A stretch of DNA of 64,000 nucleotides from Phytophthora hibernalis (Eukaryota > Oomycota > Peronosporomycetes > Peronosporales > Peronosporaceae). A model generated the notes under the pieces. The model did no database searches. It was not told the DNA's origin and worked only from the letters and a program-made list of their open reading frames with translations. Positions 1-11,827 of this stretch are shown piece by piece. Where the stretch lies: contig JAAKBF010000343.1 of the NCBI GenBank assembly GCA_012656075.1, forward strand, positions 310,001 through 374,000, written 5' to 3'. Within the stretch, counting starts at the first letter, position 1; the number at the start of each line of letters is the position of its first letter. A program made the translations under genes and the position numbers.

Positions 1-239
1 TGTCCACGAGGTTTTATACCCGTTTAACACATTGCAAAACCTATACCATTTTCTTTGGTTATGTAGTATGTTCTTGTTCTACGCGATCTGTGATCGATCA
101 TTCGGTGACCGCGTGCTATGATTCACGGAACTCATAACCAGCTAGAATATGGAGACCGGAAAGCTGTATAGTTTGTTGAATTGGAAACAACGCGTCATCA
201 GACATTATCGCGACGTACGAAGAATAGCCGTACTGCGTT

Positions 240-2380
240 TGAGGGATAAAGATGATGACTTGCATTTTAAAGTTTAAGCCTGGAAAATATCGAGCGAGCG
301 AAAGCAAAAGCCCCACTACTCCCTTCTGAACTCAAAACTTCAGCAGATTTGAAAACAGCACAAGCTGCTCCCAGCGAGTAACAATGTGCCCAAACATTAA
401 AAATGGGTAAGTGCGTTGTGCTCGTCGTTCAGGCATGCTAAACTAACATAGCTGACGTCCACCGATGTGTCATCAACTTCGGTAAGCGTTAGCGTGAAAC
501 CTTGTTCATCAGTGAGCCAGTAGACATCATCTTGAGACGTCGGGTCGGTTGCGCGGCTTCGTGCATTAGCTTCAGAATCACCGACGATGTAGTAAAACTT
601 GATCACACTCTTGCCGTCGCCTTGCACCTGAACTTGTGATCGATGAACCACACCCATGTATCGTAAGTTGTAATCTCCCGTGTAGCTGCGTGTCAGCACG
701 GATGAATTATCGTCGAGCTTCTGCAATTTCTGGATGTCGATCTCTGCAGTACCACCGATATCCCTAGCCGTTGGCATAATGGGCCAGTGCCATGTGCCAT
801 CGTCACGGTACATCCCGCTTAGCAACGCGTCGAAGGAGTGTTCCACACGCTTATTGAAGCGATCAATGTACCAATGCAGTTCGGTTCCATGGTAGACACT
901 CCACCCAAGGAATTTACCGTACAAAATCAAATGCTCCGGCACAGTGGACACCTTGATGTCGTGAAGGCGAATCACAGTGTCAACCTCGTGTCTTGAGAAG
1001 GGGTAGAAGAAAAAGGCGGCTTGCCGTTTGTGAAGTGGACCCACCGGCCAGCTTGTTCTTGAACTGGCTGCCATTTTGAATCGACGTAGCGCACCGTGAC
1101 GGCCGCTTGTTCGCCACCGTCGGAAGGGAGGTCCTCCTCGACTATGAGTTTGTCACTAGCGCACTGGATAACTTGCTGGAACTTGAGGCACTGAGTGATC
1201 TCCTGACGAAGTACCATACGTTCCTCTCGTAGATCTTCACGCTCCAGGACAAGTCGTTGCAATTCACGCTGGACATGTGAAACTCCTTTAATGTGACCGA
1301 CGCCTGTACGACGCAGCTCGCCGATGCGATATTCCAGCTCACGTTCGAGACGACGATGCTCATGGTGCATGCTCTTGCTCTCCGTGATCTTCTTGTTCCG
1401 GAACCTCGTCATCCGTTTGCTGTGCAGTTCCATCTTGCGCTTGTCCTTGAGTTCTTGTGGCCATGTCCTAACGATAGCGGGTGAAGGTGTAGAGAGGCTA
1501 AGCTCTAGGGCCGTCACACTAATGTCGTCCCAATTGCAACTGGGGAGTTATCGACGTAGACCGACGTCGACATTGGTGGCGTGAGGCTGAAACGGGATAA
1601 CTCACGAGTCGGGAGAAATTAAAAGTGTTTGTCCTCAAAAGGAACACAGGGCTCTCGTACCGCGCGGATCCCAGGGTGCATCATCATATGGACTTTCTCA
1701 GCATATCGTCATCTTAGTATGCCGCTCATGTCATCTCCATAACAGTAGCCGTATTAAATATTCAGAAATTCTCTGAATGGGGACAACACCTTCACCTCAA
1801 GAGGCGAAGAAAGAGACGTTTACCGGTACAAACCCGTTCTTGTTTATGCGACTGCATCACTTGGTTTTGTTGAGTCAGAATGATAGAAGAGCACCAACCA
1901 GTGGTACGAAATTTTCAATGTGCTATTCAAGCCGTTGCAACGAAAGTCATGCTATCCTAAAACTACACGTATCCTCGTCGCACAGTTATACACTACAGGC
2001 TCTAGCTCACCGAGACTTGGTCACCTCATTATTTCAACAGAAAATGTAGCCGCACCATGACCGCCTCGCAGTGTGTTGTTTTTCACAGTACCGTCGGGGA
2101 GTACCGGTACATGTAGTTCGGTTTCGATAAGCGACACCATTATACACTTTTGGTTGTGTGGGGGTAATACTGTAAGGGTCCGAGCCTCGGACTTAGGAGC
2201 CCGCATGAAACTGGGATTGGCTTTCAAGGCTTTGCCTAATGGGGATCTGGGCCTTAATGGCGAGTGGCGACCAAGTACAATATCGGTACCGGTACATGTA
2301 TACGCTCGGGGTGCAACGGATCTCTTGCTTAATCTCACTGGCTCCATTTCCTTCAAAGGCACCACACCATATTGATTTTA
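240..2380. repeat. Left arm of a large inverted duplication
   Basis: This segment is repeated in inverse orientation at about 9050-11205. The outer two thirds (the bZIP-like gene and its 3' flank) are nearly identical between arms. The inner third, about 1780-2360, is diverged but still alignable: both arms contain the matching pieces NESHAIL and a stretch around 'tggggatc' followed by 'gaccaagt' and the palindromes TACCGGTA and TACATGTA. The outer boundary near 240 is approximate, set where similarity to the right arm fades. The spacer is about 6.7 kb and is filled with mobile elements, so the two arms are probably a duplicated unit rather than the ends of one transposon. Confidence 0.85.
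397..1573 (-). pseudogene. bZIP-like coiled-coil protein, left copy, frameshifted
   Basis: The N-terminal half (972-1517) carries a basic stretch, KRKMELHSKRMTRFRNKK, followed by a long Arg/Glu/Leu-rich coiled coil, which is the layout of a bZIP DNA-binding and dimerisation region. The C-terminal half (397-1074) is a globular domain with conserved W and Y residues that I cannot name. Oomycetes have many bZIP-like proteins with extra C-terminal domains, so a nuclear transcription-factor role is inferred. The likely ATG is at 1573, but its frame closes before the bZIP region. The two halves are out of frame at a run of four C (1000-1003 on the plus strand). The right copy has three C at the same site, so both copies break in different phases. 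The gene may be dead, or the run length may be misread. Confidence 0.75.
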
Positions 2381-2524
2381 ACCTACTGGGCTTTGCATCT
2401 TTTCGGTGGAAGTTTTAGTTTTACCCATTTCCTTTAAGCATTGCGAAGGTTAAAAGTTTTTCTTTGTATGGCTCATTTCCACCAATAGAAAGAGAGGGTT
2501 TATGCAAATTTGCGTGTACCGGTA

Positions 2525-2786
2525 CACCGTTCACTCTAATTAGTTTGACCCTGACTAATTATGGTGTTCGATTTTTATCGGAGAAAGTCGAACTTTTGAA
2601 TTGATCTTGTGACAACAATATTAACTTTTATTGAAAAAGTAAGATGATGATTGGCTTCGCCTCTGCTCCAATCCACTGTCTTTGTGCTCTTTTGAACTCT
2701 TCGGGAAATTTTTGTCGTCCGTGGTGTCACGAAAAAGTACAAAAGCATGACTATATTCGAAGCCCGACTAATTAGAGTGAACGGTG
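2525..2786. mobile_element. 262 bp MITE with TA target duplication (copy 1)
   Basis: The element begins CACCGTTCACTCTAATTAG and ends with the reverse complement, CTAATTAGAGTGAACGGTG. It is flanked on both sides by TA. A second copy lies in the opposite orientation at 42991-43260 with the same ends and TA flanks. No coding capacity. The TA target duplication and short inverted ends fit a non-autonomous Tc1/mariner-type element. Confidence 0.92.
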
Positions 2787-3002
2787 TATGACGAATAGAA
2801 ATAGATCGTAACTTTAATTTTGTCCAATTGAAAGGATTTTAAAACTGCACACCACCAATCTGACCATTCCACAAATATCCGGTTGGAATCGTTACGTGAT
2901 ATCGAGATTGTCTTACAAGATTCAAGTTGTTTACAAAAAGAATAAATATTCGTAGGTTTCCAACTTGCTCGGCCCCACTCCGGATTCAAGACGTTTGTAG
3001 TC

Positions 3003-4895
3003 ATGTCGGTGGCTTCACTAGTACCGGCCAATAGCCAGCGAAGCAGGGCTACGGCCATCAAGTCCTTCGAGGATTTCCTCGGGAAGAAGGAGGTGACGCT
3101 CGCTGAAGCCCACGACCGTATCACTAAGGACAACACAGGTAAAAGTGTGTTTGTTATTCTTGACAAGTATGGGTTGTTTATAGTGAAAAGGTTAGGAAGG
3201 CAGGCGTAGCACTGTCAAAGAACACAGTTCTAGCTTACTTCGGTAATGTTAAGAACTGGCAGGCGGATCTATATCCGCAGCAAAGCCAATGCATTGCGAA
3301 GAAGTTGCAAAATATGCTAGCAACGCTAGATAGATACTGTGAAAAGAGACCGGACCAGAGCGTCACCTCCGTACACCAAGAAGGATCTAAAGACGATTAT
3401 ATCCACTCGCTATGTCCACACTTCAGCTAGTTCTGACTACCTGTATGTGGCGTTAGTGGCCATGATGTGGTACTTGTACGGTCGTGGCTCCGATGCTGAA
3501 CAATTGGAAAGGGTTCAGTCGTGTGTCTATCCGCGTGATAATAGTTCAACGTGACATTCAATGCTTTGAATTTCAATTGAACTAACTATTACTTATGGTC
3601 ACGCTAGGTGGTATGCTTCGCTTTAAGCGTGTGAAGATTGCATCACAGCAAGAAGTTTCTCTTTTAAAGATCCGAACGACCCCTATACGTGCCCATTGCA
3701 CGTTCTCGCTCTCCAGCCGCACCAGTAGCCATTTTCCCCCAATTTGCTGCTACTGCATCACTGTCTACGACCGAGGGTCGATGTGAGGACGAAGACCTCG
3801 GCTTAATTGCTTGCGGCCCAGGATAGCGGATATACCAAAGGGCTGACGTCGCACTCGTTCAGGAGTGGCGGAGCCATGCACGCGAACGCCGACAGCCGAA
3901 TTAGTCCCCTCTGGGTTGTCGAACGTGGGGCTGGAACATGTCCCGTATGAGCAAGGCGTTTTCCTACATGTTGAACACAACACACGAGGACCAACAAGTG
4001 GCACGTCAGTTGAGCGGGTGGAGTTCGCAGCAGGAGCTCGGCTCCCTGTTTGTCGACCCTAGACGGTGTCGTCAAATCCCGCGTCGACAAGCTGCAAGCA
4101 GCCTTTTCTCGGCGGTGGTGGGGTTTTTCGGAGCTGGCTTGGCATATTGACACCCAGGCACTGGTAGTGTTGATGGCGACACTTACCTTACACTTCCCCG
4201 AAATGCAGCGCCACCGTCTGAGCTGTCCTTACGTCGTACGCATTCAGGAAGCACTGGGCACGCTTGCAATACGCGGCTCCGAGCTGTTAGCGTGGTCTAT
4301 AACTCTTCACACTGTCTTCACTCCACCTGCAGAAGCAAAAGAAGACACAGCAGTTGCAGCTTCGGGCAGTGTAGTCGCTCTCCTGCAGAAGCTGTCGCAG
4401 CAGCTTGAAGAGCTATTGCTCCGCCAAACACGCGTGCCAGAAAGACTTACAGCATCGAAGTTGAGTGCGGGATCTATTGACAAACATACGCAGTTGCCTA
4501 CACCACAACCTCGCGAGGAACCAACGCAAGGCCAGCCTAAGCGCGCATGGAAATGTGCCTCCAAAGCGCTGGCCACGATCTCGTTCGAGTAGTTTACTGC
4601 TGTGCCACGGATGTACGAACCAAACAGTGTTAGTAAGGTAATCCTGCACGAGTCGAGGTATGTAGTAGCGTACATGATGATGTGCTTAACTTCAGACTTC
4701 AAGCTTGATCCGTCGTCACCTGTGTTCAAGGCGAAAGTCCACAAACTTGGCGTCGAGGTCGAAGAGCAGACGCTGAGGTTCTTGGCAGCTCAGGGATCTC
4801 GAGTCATTGCTGTAGATTCCGTCGTCAAAGTCATGCGCTCGGTGCACAAAAGCGGCGATCTGGATGTACTTCTCGGTCTGTATCGACTTCCTTGA
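3003..4895 (+). mobile_element. Crypton (tyrosine-recombinase element), copy A, degenerate
   Basis: Scattered reading frames together match an oomycete Crypton recombinase. From left to right they are an N-terminal SAM-like region (3003-3209, with AIKSFEDFLGK), a segment with NTVLAYFGNVKNW (about 3220-3270), the core helix MMWYLYGRGSDAEQLE (3339-3534), an intron, a beta segment GGMLRFKRVKIAS, and the catalytic block at 3840-4030. That block holds LTSHSFRSGGAMHAN and, in another frame, MSKAFSYMLNTTHEDQQVA with the expected active-site tyrosine. The downstream helical tail spans 4050-4592, and a C-terminal region spans 4602-4895. At least four frame changes make it inactive. Tyrosine recombinases insert circular DNA by site-specific recombination and leave no conventional inverted repeats, so the element ends are not defined. 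A second copy lies at 13.1-14.7 kb. Confidence 0.8.
3535..3607 (+). other. Relic spliceosomal intron in Crypton A
   Basis: A GT...AG segment of 73 bp sits between the MWYLYGR helix and the LRFKRVKIAS beta strand. It has a weak donor (GTGATA), a likely branch site AACTAAC about 25 bases before the end, and acceptor GCTAG. Crypton B has an intron at the same position (13429-13494), which supports this reading. Confidence 0.65.
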
Positions 4896-5162
4896 AGATG
4901 AATTTACCGATCTGACGCCAAAGGCTGAGCTACCCACATTTCTTCGATTCCCCTGAGAGATACCCGAGAGATTCCATTCATAAACGCACGATGCATAGCA
5001 ATACAGAATGCAAACAAGTTAAATACCAGCAAAGTCAGTATTACACGACAAACAATACAGGCAGACAGAGGTTAAAGCAGAGCGTGTACATGTGATGCGT
5101 GTAGATATACACTCTGCATAACAAAGTGACATAACAACCGCATACACATATGTAGCCACGAA

Positions 5163-5232
5163 GCCAACGACGGGAATTGGACCCATCCCCCAGACCCGAA
5201 GGCCTGGTGCTCAGCCAACGAGCTCCGTGGGC
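5163..5232 (-). other. tRNA-like sequence (SINE head or tRNA pseudogene)
   Basis: On the minus strand the 70 bases fold as a cloverleaf. The acceptor arms are GCCCACG and CGTTGGC with one mismatch, the D stem is GCTC/GAGC, the anticodon stem is CAGGC/GTCTG with loop CTTCGGG (anticodon would be TCG), and the T arm is ATGGG/CCCGT with loop TCCAATT. The T loop departs from the TTCGAAT consensus (B box damaged) and the D loop is short. I therefore read it as a tRNA-derived SINE head or a tRNA pseudogene rather than a working tRNA. Sequence downstream of its 3' end, at lower coordinates, is AT-rich without an obvious tail. Confidence 0.6.
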
Positions 5233-5388
5233 AGAGATCACACAGCCATCGATGAACAAGCAGCAGATGCGTGGTAGCAGGGTCCGCGGTGGTGTTGGGT
5301 CAACAGACCCGCAAGTCCCGCAGTTTCTTCGAGCGACAGGAGTCAACATGTTTCTTGATGGCTGCACAGCAGCATAAGAGCACGAACC

Positions 5389-5463
5389 GCGGAGCAGCAT
5401 CACCGCACGGCTTGCGGAGCAGCATCACCACACGGCTTGCGGAGCAGCATCACAGCATGGCCT
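5389..5463. repeat. Minisatellite, three 25 bp units
   Basis: Three tandem units begin GCGGAGCAGCATCAC and end near GGCTT or GGCCT, with a few substitutions in the third unit. The period is 25, which is not a multiple of 3, so conservation as coding sequence is unlikely. Confidence 0.85.
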
Positions 5464-5469
5464 GCGGTG

Positions 5470-6955
5470 GCGTCGAGTAAACAGGTTAACCAGGTCTGGT
5501 GTCGGGGTCTGGCGGGGAAGCGCAGTCTACACTCGTGCTGGTCGGGCCCCGCTTCACGACGAGTCGGACTGTTGGGATGCGTGGATGGTGCAAATGGACA
5601 GACTGAAAGTAAGGTTAAATAAAAAAGCCTAATAATGTTTTTACCGGTACAGGTTGGAAGGAGTCCGACCCAGTCAGAATCTTCCTGGTATGGCCCTGGG
5701 TTCTCCGTCGGTGTCTGGGTCTCGGAATAAGCGAAGCGATGTGGATTGGTCGGTGGTACATTCCCCGTCGAGGCATTTATTCCCACTGCCATGGGGATTT
5801 TATTAAGGATTATATTCCGAGATAGACATCAAGTCGGACCAAAGGGCGACGAATTCTACACGTTCTCTACGTCCGTCAAATCGTTGCGAAATAATGATAT
5901 ACGACCAAAATATGCGATGTTACACCCCTTCAACAACCAACCTCCATCTTTTACTTGAAAATACTGTATTCAAGTCACCTTTACAAAAACGACGAGGGAT
6001 TTTCTCTTACAGGCAATCGCATTTTATTTAGCTTGATTCCGACTAGTTTATGCTGCGTACTTATCCGTAGAACTACTGACCAATCAAGATACCTCATTGT
6101 AGGTTATAAACGATACATTCCTCTAGACCAACTGTATGCATCTGCTTTGCAGCGAACTTGTGGAATAAAGTACAACGATTGACACCTAGAACGGGATACA
6201 AATGAGCAACACAGCTCTCAGCACCAGCAATCTAGGGACAGCGTCGGGGAATTACGAGGTCGTTAAACCCCAGACGACAGGCAACCCCGGGCGTTTCATC
6301 AAAGGTTCGGACTACTTGAAGAGAATTGAACCTCTTTTCATGTGCGCATGAGTACTTTATTTCGACGACCCGCTACCCCGCGAGCTCACACAAAGCTGTT
6401 TTAAAATATTACTGGTAATACAGACGTCCCTCTCATTAGCCGCAGTACGGTATTTGAAAGCGTTTTCACAGGGATAAGATATAATTCAAAGAAATGACTG
6501 ATTGATTTGGAGTGTCAGCGATCGGATATATCGGTGTATGTAAAAACCGAGGTGCGGCTACTGTAGTGAGAGGGTCTTCTGTTTACTGTTGATTTGATGC
6601 GTTGCATCTTATCTGTTGCGGATTAAGATGCGTGCATCAAATAATAGGATGCACGCATATTTTGCATCTCGGGTTCGATGTATCAGTCGAGCATTGAGAA
6701 AATTTGCAGTTCAAACCAGAAAATTAAATTAAAAATACGGCAAAACTTCCATGCACGCGAGATACGCTGGAGTCCAGCCTGGACCCTATTCAAAACGTGT
6801 ATTCTTGAGCCAGCGGATTCGAGAAGTGATCCTCGTCGCCCCAATGAGCCCAATCAAAAACGCCTCATCACTTAGGATATTAGAGTCGTCCTGCAGTGCA
6901 TCATCCGGCAGTTGCATCATCCGAAACCCCAATCAGCAGCTTCATATCAGGAATG
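5470..6955. other. No recognisable gene
   Basis: Only short open frames without family resemblance are present. The stretch contains one TACCGGTA palindrome (about 5642) and AT-rich segments. The part from about 6600 may be the decayed body of the hAT element whose 5' coding end lies just to the right. Confidence 0.5.
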
Positions 6956-6959
6956 CTCT

Positions 6960-7376
6960 CTAGCATTTCGGGGATAACAGAACTGCACATATTTCCTGTA
7001 CCTCGACAACTCTGAACGCGACGGCCGTCGTATAGAAGAACATGGATATTGCCATCTGGCAACGAAACTTCCCAGACGAGTTAAATCCTGGCTGCTCAGC
7101 TGCTGTAGTCTCCACTGATACTATACTGTCCACTTCGTCGCTATCACGGCGGGGCCGCTTTGACTTCATGGCGATCTCCTTGAACTTGTTGCGATGAAAG
7201 GACAGCATCTTTGGATAGCGTATCGCGTGGTTGAGCATCGCACGAGAAGGCTGCACTCGATACAGAACCTCGTGGCAGTAGTTGCAGGTTACATCCTTGT
7301 ACTTCTGGCCGTCCTATCCGTCAAATGCTGTGAATTCATCCCAAATTGCCACGTTTGGCCTCCCTCGTCGCGCCAT
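6960..7376 (-). pseudogene. hAT transposase N-terminus with BED zinc finger, truncated
   Basis: Reading on the minus strand from an ATG at 7376, the protein starts MARRGRPNVAIWDEFTAFDG and continues through VTCNYCHEVL and AIRYPKML. This is the W...F...C-x2-C layout of a BED-type DNA-binding finger found at the start of hAT transposases. Further on, QMAISMFFYTTAVAFRVVEV resembles the conserved helix after the BED domain. A TAG at 7314-7316 interrupts the finger, and no catalytic or C-terminal dimerisation region can be seen downstream. It is a different hAT lineage from the elements at 46 and 58 kb. Confidence 0.7.
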
Positions 7377-7539
7377 GAAGCACCATGGGGCTTCCGCAAG
7401 TAAGAGCAGGAGCAGCAACATTGCCGCCAGAGCTTCTGGTAAACGTAAGCGGAAAAATTGAACTTTGACGGAAACATGGGATGGTTACATTGTGGTGTGA
7501 ACCACACAACATACATGGCATATCAATATGCATAAGGGC

Positions 7540-8355
7540 CGGTCTTAGCCGTGGACGGCTCTTTGGTGGATCGTTCTTTTATGGGTGCTTTGGCAAAGAA
7601 CAAGCGAATCCTTTAGTGGACGACTTGGTGGATCGAACATGCGGCAGGATGGTTGACATCTACGCCTACCTAAATGCGGGCATCGAGCGCTTCGTCGAAA
7701 GCAGATCACTGATTGTCTTCGGTTGGCTTAGATTCAACGAGGCTTCTTTCACAGCTTCACCATGTAGGTCCGCGGTAGAGATAGAACGATGGTTTACCTC
7801 TGCACGCTCTGGTCCATCCTTTCGGACAAGTACAGATGGTCTGAGAGAACTACGACACCATTTTCCGTGCGTGCGTGAGTTTGACAAATATTCACATTCG
7901 CACGCAACCTTTGCGGGCGGAAGATGGCGAGCAGTACCGCAAGTATCTGAGTTGTCTTCGGGGTATCAGCATCCAGCGTGCTAAGCGGCGAGCGGAGATT
8001 CAAAAGCGGAGTAGAGACAATCGAAGCTACCGCCTCGAGACAACGGTGATGGCGCTTCCGGGTGAGAGCGAAGGTTTCCTGAGTCAAGATTACTAGTCGG
8101 TTTGTGTGGTTTTAGTAGGTTGCTTGGTTTCACATTCTTCTCGCCGACTGTGTGCGTTTTGTTTTAACATTACATAGCATGTCGGCTGCTTTGTATCGTA
8201 CACGGTCCATGTGTTTCTTATGCCAACACTCGGTCTACGAATGTGTACCGACCTACCCTCCAAACAACGTGTGTTAAGATCAGATCTGAGTAACCAACAT
8301 TGACATCTATTGAGCAGGAATTGACGCTTTTCAATATTACTTTAACGACTGCATA
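7540..8355. other. Open but unassigned sequence
   Basis: A plus-strand frame covers 7481-7984 and another 7875-8096 (with a basic Arg/Lys-rich stretch, RGISIQRAKRRAEIQK). Minus-strand frames overlap them. None resembles a family I know, no start context is convincing, and no intron signals link them. I leave this as possible degraded coding sequence. Confidence 0.35.
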
Positions 8356-8359
8356 CAGA

Positions 8360-8650
8360 CAGGGTTTCCTAAAATACTATTGCAATAATATGGGAGGCAG
8401 TCGATGAAATAAATAATTGTGAGGCTCTCAAACGAAGAAGAAATACATTATTGCATACATCAATACATAATGCATATTTCGAAGTACTGTATAGTTCTAT
8501 AGCTAAAGTACTGAAGTATTATGACTCTAGTCACCCACCGGCACCATTGAAATAAGTTATTGAGCGGATTTCGCTGACATCTAGAAATACATTATTGTAT
8601 GATAAAATAGGGCAATTATTGATATTGCCATATATTTTTAGGAAACCCTG
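8360..8650. mobile_element. About 290 bp AT-rich MITE with CAGGGTTTCCTAAAA ends
   Basis: The left end reads CAGGGTTTCCTAAAATA and the right end is its near-perfect reverse complement, ATTTTTAGGAAACCCTG. Internally there are further inverted segments such as ATTATTGCAT and GATATTGCCATAT. A related copy occurs at about 49313-49595, sharing ATTATTGTA-GATAAAATA and CAATTATTGATATTGCC. Target duplication is not clear. Confidence 0.7.
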
Positions 8651-9049
8651 CCTACAGTATCACCTTGACCAGGAAAATCAATTATGCGTTGCAAAATTAT
8701 GCAATCTTAGGAAGCACTGCTTGCACATACCGGTAGTAGTATGAATACCATGCTATACAGTATTGATATTTCTGGACTCCAGTACAAAATAGTGCTTGTG
8801 CAAATACGAACTGTACTGTTTCCAAACTGTTTGTTAGAGTATAGCAAATGTGACCAACATGTGTGTGGAGTTAGACGGTTTTTATTGGTGTCTTCTAGCG
8901 CTTGCTCTTGACTCGCTTGGTCCAAGTTATGAGGATGGCAAGGCCCGTGCACCGCCACCAGTCGTACCTATTTAGTCCACTATTAAACGTGTAGCGGTGG
9001 CCATCAAAGTGATAACGTCTGAATTGACCACGAAGACAGTGAGATTAGG

Positions 9050-11205
9050 CAAATAACCCTTTGCCTCCCGTGGCATGTACATGTACCGGTATTATACATG
9101 TACTACACTTGGTCGACACTCCCCGGATCCCCATCAGCCAAAGCCTGAAAGCCAATCTTCGTTTCGTGCCATCTGCCAAATGGGCTCCTTGGAACCTTGC
9201 AGTCTTATCGCCATACGATAAACGTGTCGATTGTTGTCGCTTATCGATCCCGAACAACCCCAAGGAGGTACTGTAGAAAAGCTCCACGCCTCGAGACAGT
9301 CATTGGGTGGATACATTTCCCGGTGAGTCGACCAATGACGTGACCAGATCGTGGTGACCCAGAACCTAAAGTGTATAACTGTACGACGAGGATAGTTTTT
9401 AGCGATAGGATGGCATGACTTTCGTTGCACGTCAACGACTGGCTTGACCAAAAGAAGTTTTCAGGTTGACGACATTTGACGTGTGGTCGGTGTTCTTCGT
9501 GTGGTTTGGTGATCATTGTGACGCAACCGGATGGTGTCAGTCGCAAGAACATGAACGAGTTTAAAAACACCCTCTGTCCTTGCCTCTTGAGGAGACGACG
9601 TTGCCCCTACTGAATTAGCGGTGAGTTTAGGGCCACTTGACGTATTTATACTTGAATTGGATTATTCAAGACCACAATAAATGCGTTGCAGCGGGAAGAC
9701 ATGAGTGGCATACAGGATGACGAGATGCTGAGCAAGTCCATATGATGCTATACACTAGGATCTGCACAGTTCCTGTGGTTCAGTGTGCGCCTTTTAAGGC
9801 CAAACACTTTTGATTTCCCCGAGTCTTGAGTTATCCCGTCTGACCCTCACGCCACCAATGTCGACGTCAGTCTTCGTCGATAACACCACTAGTTGCAATT
9901 GGGTGACATTGGTGTGACTGCCCTGGAGCTCAGCCTCTCTACACCTTCACGCGCTGCCGTTCGAAAATGGCCACAAGAACTCAAGGACAAGCGCAAGATG
10001 GAACTGCACAGCAAACGGATGACGAGGTTCCGGAACAAGAAGATCACGGAGAGCAAGAGCATGCACCATGAGCATCGTCGTCTCGAACGTGAGCTGGAAT
10101 ATCGCATCGGCGAGCTGCGTCGTACAGGCGTCGGTCACATTAAAGGAGTTTCACATGTCCAGCGTGAATTGCAACGACTTGTCCTGGAGCGTGAAGATCT
10201 ACGAGAGGAACGTATGGTACTTCGTCAGGAGATCACTCAGTGCCTCAAGTTCCAGCAAGTTATCCAGTGCGCTAGTGACAAACTCATAGTCGAGGAGGAC
10301 CTCCCTGCCGACGGTGGCGAACAAGCGGCCGTCACGGTGCGCTACGTCGATTCAAAATGGCAGCCAGTTCAAGAACAAGCTGGCCGGTGGGTCCACTTCA
10401 CAAACGGCAAGCCGCCTTTTTCTTCTACCCTTCTCAAGACACGAGGTTGACACTGTGATTCGCCTTCACGACATCAAGGTGTCCACTGTGTCGGAGCATT
10501 TGATTTTGTACGGTAAATTCCTTGGGTGGAGTGTCTACCATGGAACCGAACTGCATTGGCACATTGATCGCTTCAATAAGCGTGTGGAACACTCCTTCGA
10601 CGCGTTGCTAAGCGGGATGTACCGTGACGATGGCACATGGCACTGGCCCATTATGCCAACGGCTAGGGATATCGGTGGTACTGCAGAGATCGACATCCAG
10701 AAATTGCAGAAGCTCGACGATAATTCATCCGTGCTGACACGCAGCTACACGGGAGATTACAACTTACGATACATGGGTGTGGTTCATCGATCACAAGTTC
10801 AGGTGCAAGGCGACGGCAAGAGTGTGATCAAGTTTTACTACGTCGTCGCAGATTCTCAAGCCAATGCACGAAGCCGAGCAGCTGACCCGACGTCTCAAGA
10901 TGATGTATACTGGATCACGGACGAACGAGGTTTCACACTAACGCTTACCGAAGTTGATGACACGTCGGTGGACGTCAGCTTTACTAGCTTAGCATGCCTC
11001 AGCAGCGAGCTGAACGCACTTCACCATTTTTTGTTGTTTGGGCGTATTGTTACTCGCTGGGAGCAGCTGACAATGTCTTCAAATCTACTGACATTTTGAA
11101 TACATGCTCCCGTGCGGTAAAAGCGAACGCACTACTGTGGTGGGCTTCTTGCTTTTGCTCGCACGATATTTTTAAGCATGAATTTAAAATATGCACGATA
11201 TCATC
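9050..11205. repeat. Right arm of the large inverted duplication
   Basis: This is the inverted partner of 240-2380. Similarity runs past the end of the bZIP-like gene: both arms contain GTTACTCGCTGGGAGCAGCT, then a diverged AT-rich tail to about 11205. The outer edge is approximate. The gene-bearing part is much better conserved than the inner flank, so either the gene was under selection for a while after duplication or gene conversion has acted there. Confidence 0.85.
9858..11099 (+). pseudogene. bZIP-like coiled-coil protein, right copy, frameshifted
   Basis: This is a near-identical counterpart of the left copy. An ATG at 9858 opens a frame that closes at GTG TGA just before the bZIP block, as in the left copy. 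The bZIP and coiled coil are at 9920-10300 and the globular C-terminal domain at about 10440-11099. The two main frames meet at a run of three C (10428-10430), where the left copy has four. A run of five (or two) would keep one frame. The C-terminus extends about 20 residues past the stop used in the left copy. Because the 5' frame break is shared, the ancestral gene was either already broken or has an unrecognised small intron there. Confidence 0.75.
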
Positions 11206-11209
11206 CTAG

Positions 11210-11825
11210 CCGCTTTATTAATACAAACTACTTTTGAAGTACAGACTGCTAGCCCTAACTACAGATTATTTTAAAAAACAGAAAACTGTATTCAGCTAAT
11301 ACCCTTTCAAAGTCGTTAAAAAGATAAGTCAATTGTGCAGCAGATTTGCAGCTGGTCTTCATTGCAAAAATTGATTCCCTGCATACAGATGATATGAGGT
11401 TGGAAGGTCCATCCTTTTCATTTTAAATTCTTATTATTAGTAATAATAATAATATAACAGTACTAACGAATACTAATTAGCGCTCTACAATCTTTGATCA
11501 TCACCTCACAGGTTTTGAAAAATATTTTCAATTCCACCTTAAATCGAGAAAAAAGACCGGATTCTGGTAGTTCTTGACGAGCAAATTTGGGTGATGTATT
11601 TTGTTTCAAGTTTTGACAAGTAATTTTCGAGATGCATAGTTTTCAAAACGAGGTAGAATCTGCTTCTGACAATAAACCAGAAATAGTCATGGCACGACTA
11701 AATAGAGCACCCTATCCTACAATAATACATTCACAAAAATAGCAATAATTGAGGTTGCAATCTTCGTTTTTAAATGCAATAATTAAATGAACCCGGACCA
11801 AATCACAAAAAGTATCCGATTTGCG
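11210..11825. other. No recognisable gene; AT-rich
   Basis: AT-rich intergenic sequence with a short TAATAATAATAATATAA run near 11435-11460. No coding frame with family resemblance. Confidence 0.6.
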
Positions 11826-11827
11826 AT

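Noticed and set aside
5163..5232. A functional tRNA-Arg
   Set aside because: Damaged T loop and B box, mismatch in the acceptor stem and non-standard spacing between D and anticodon stems.
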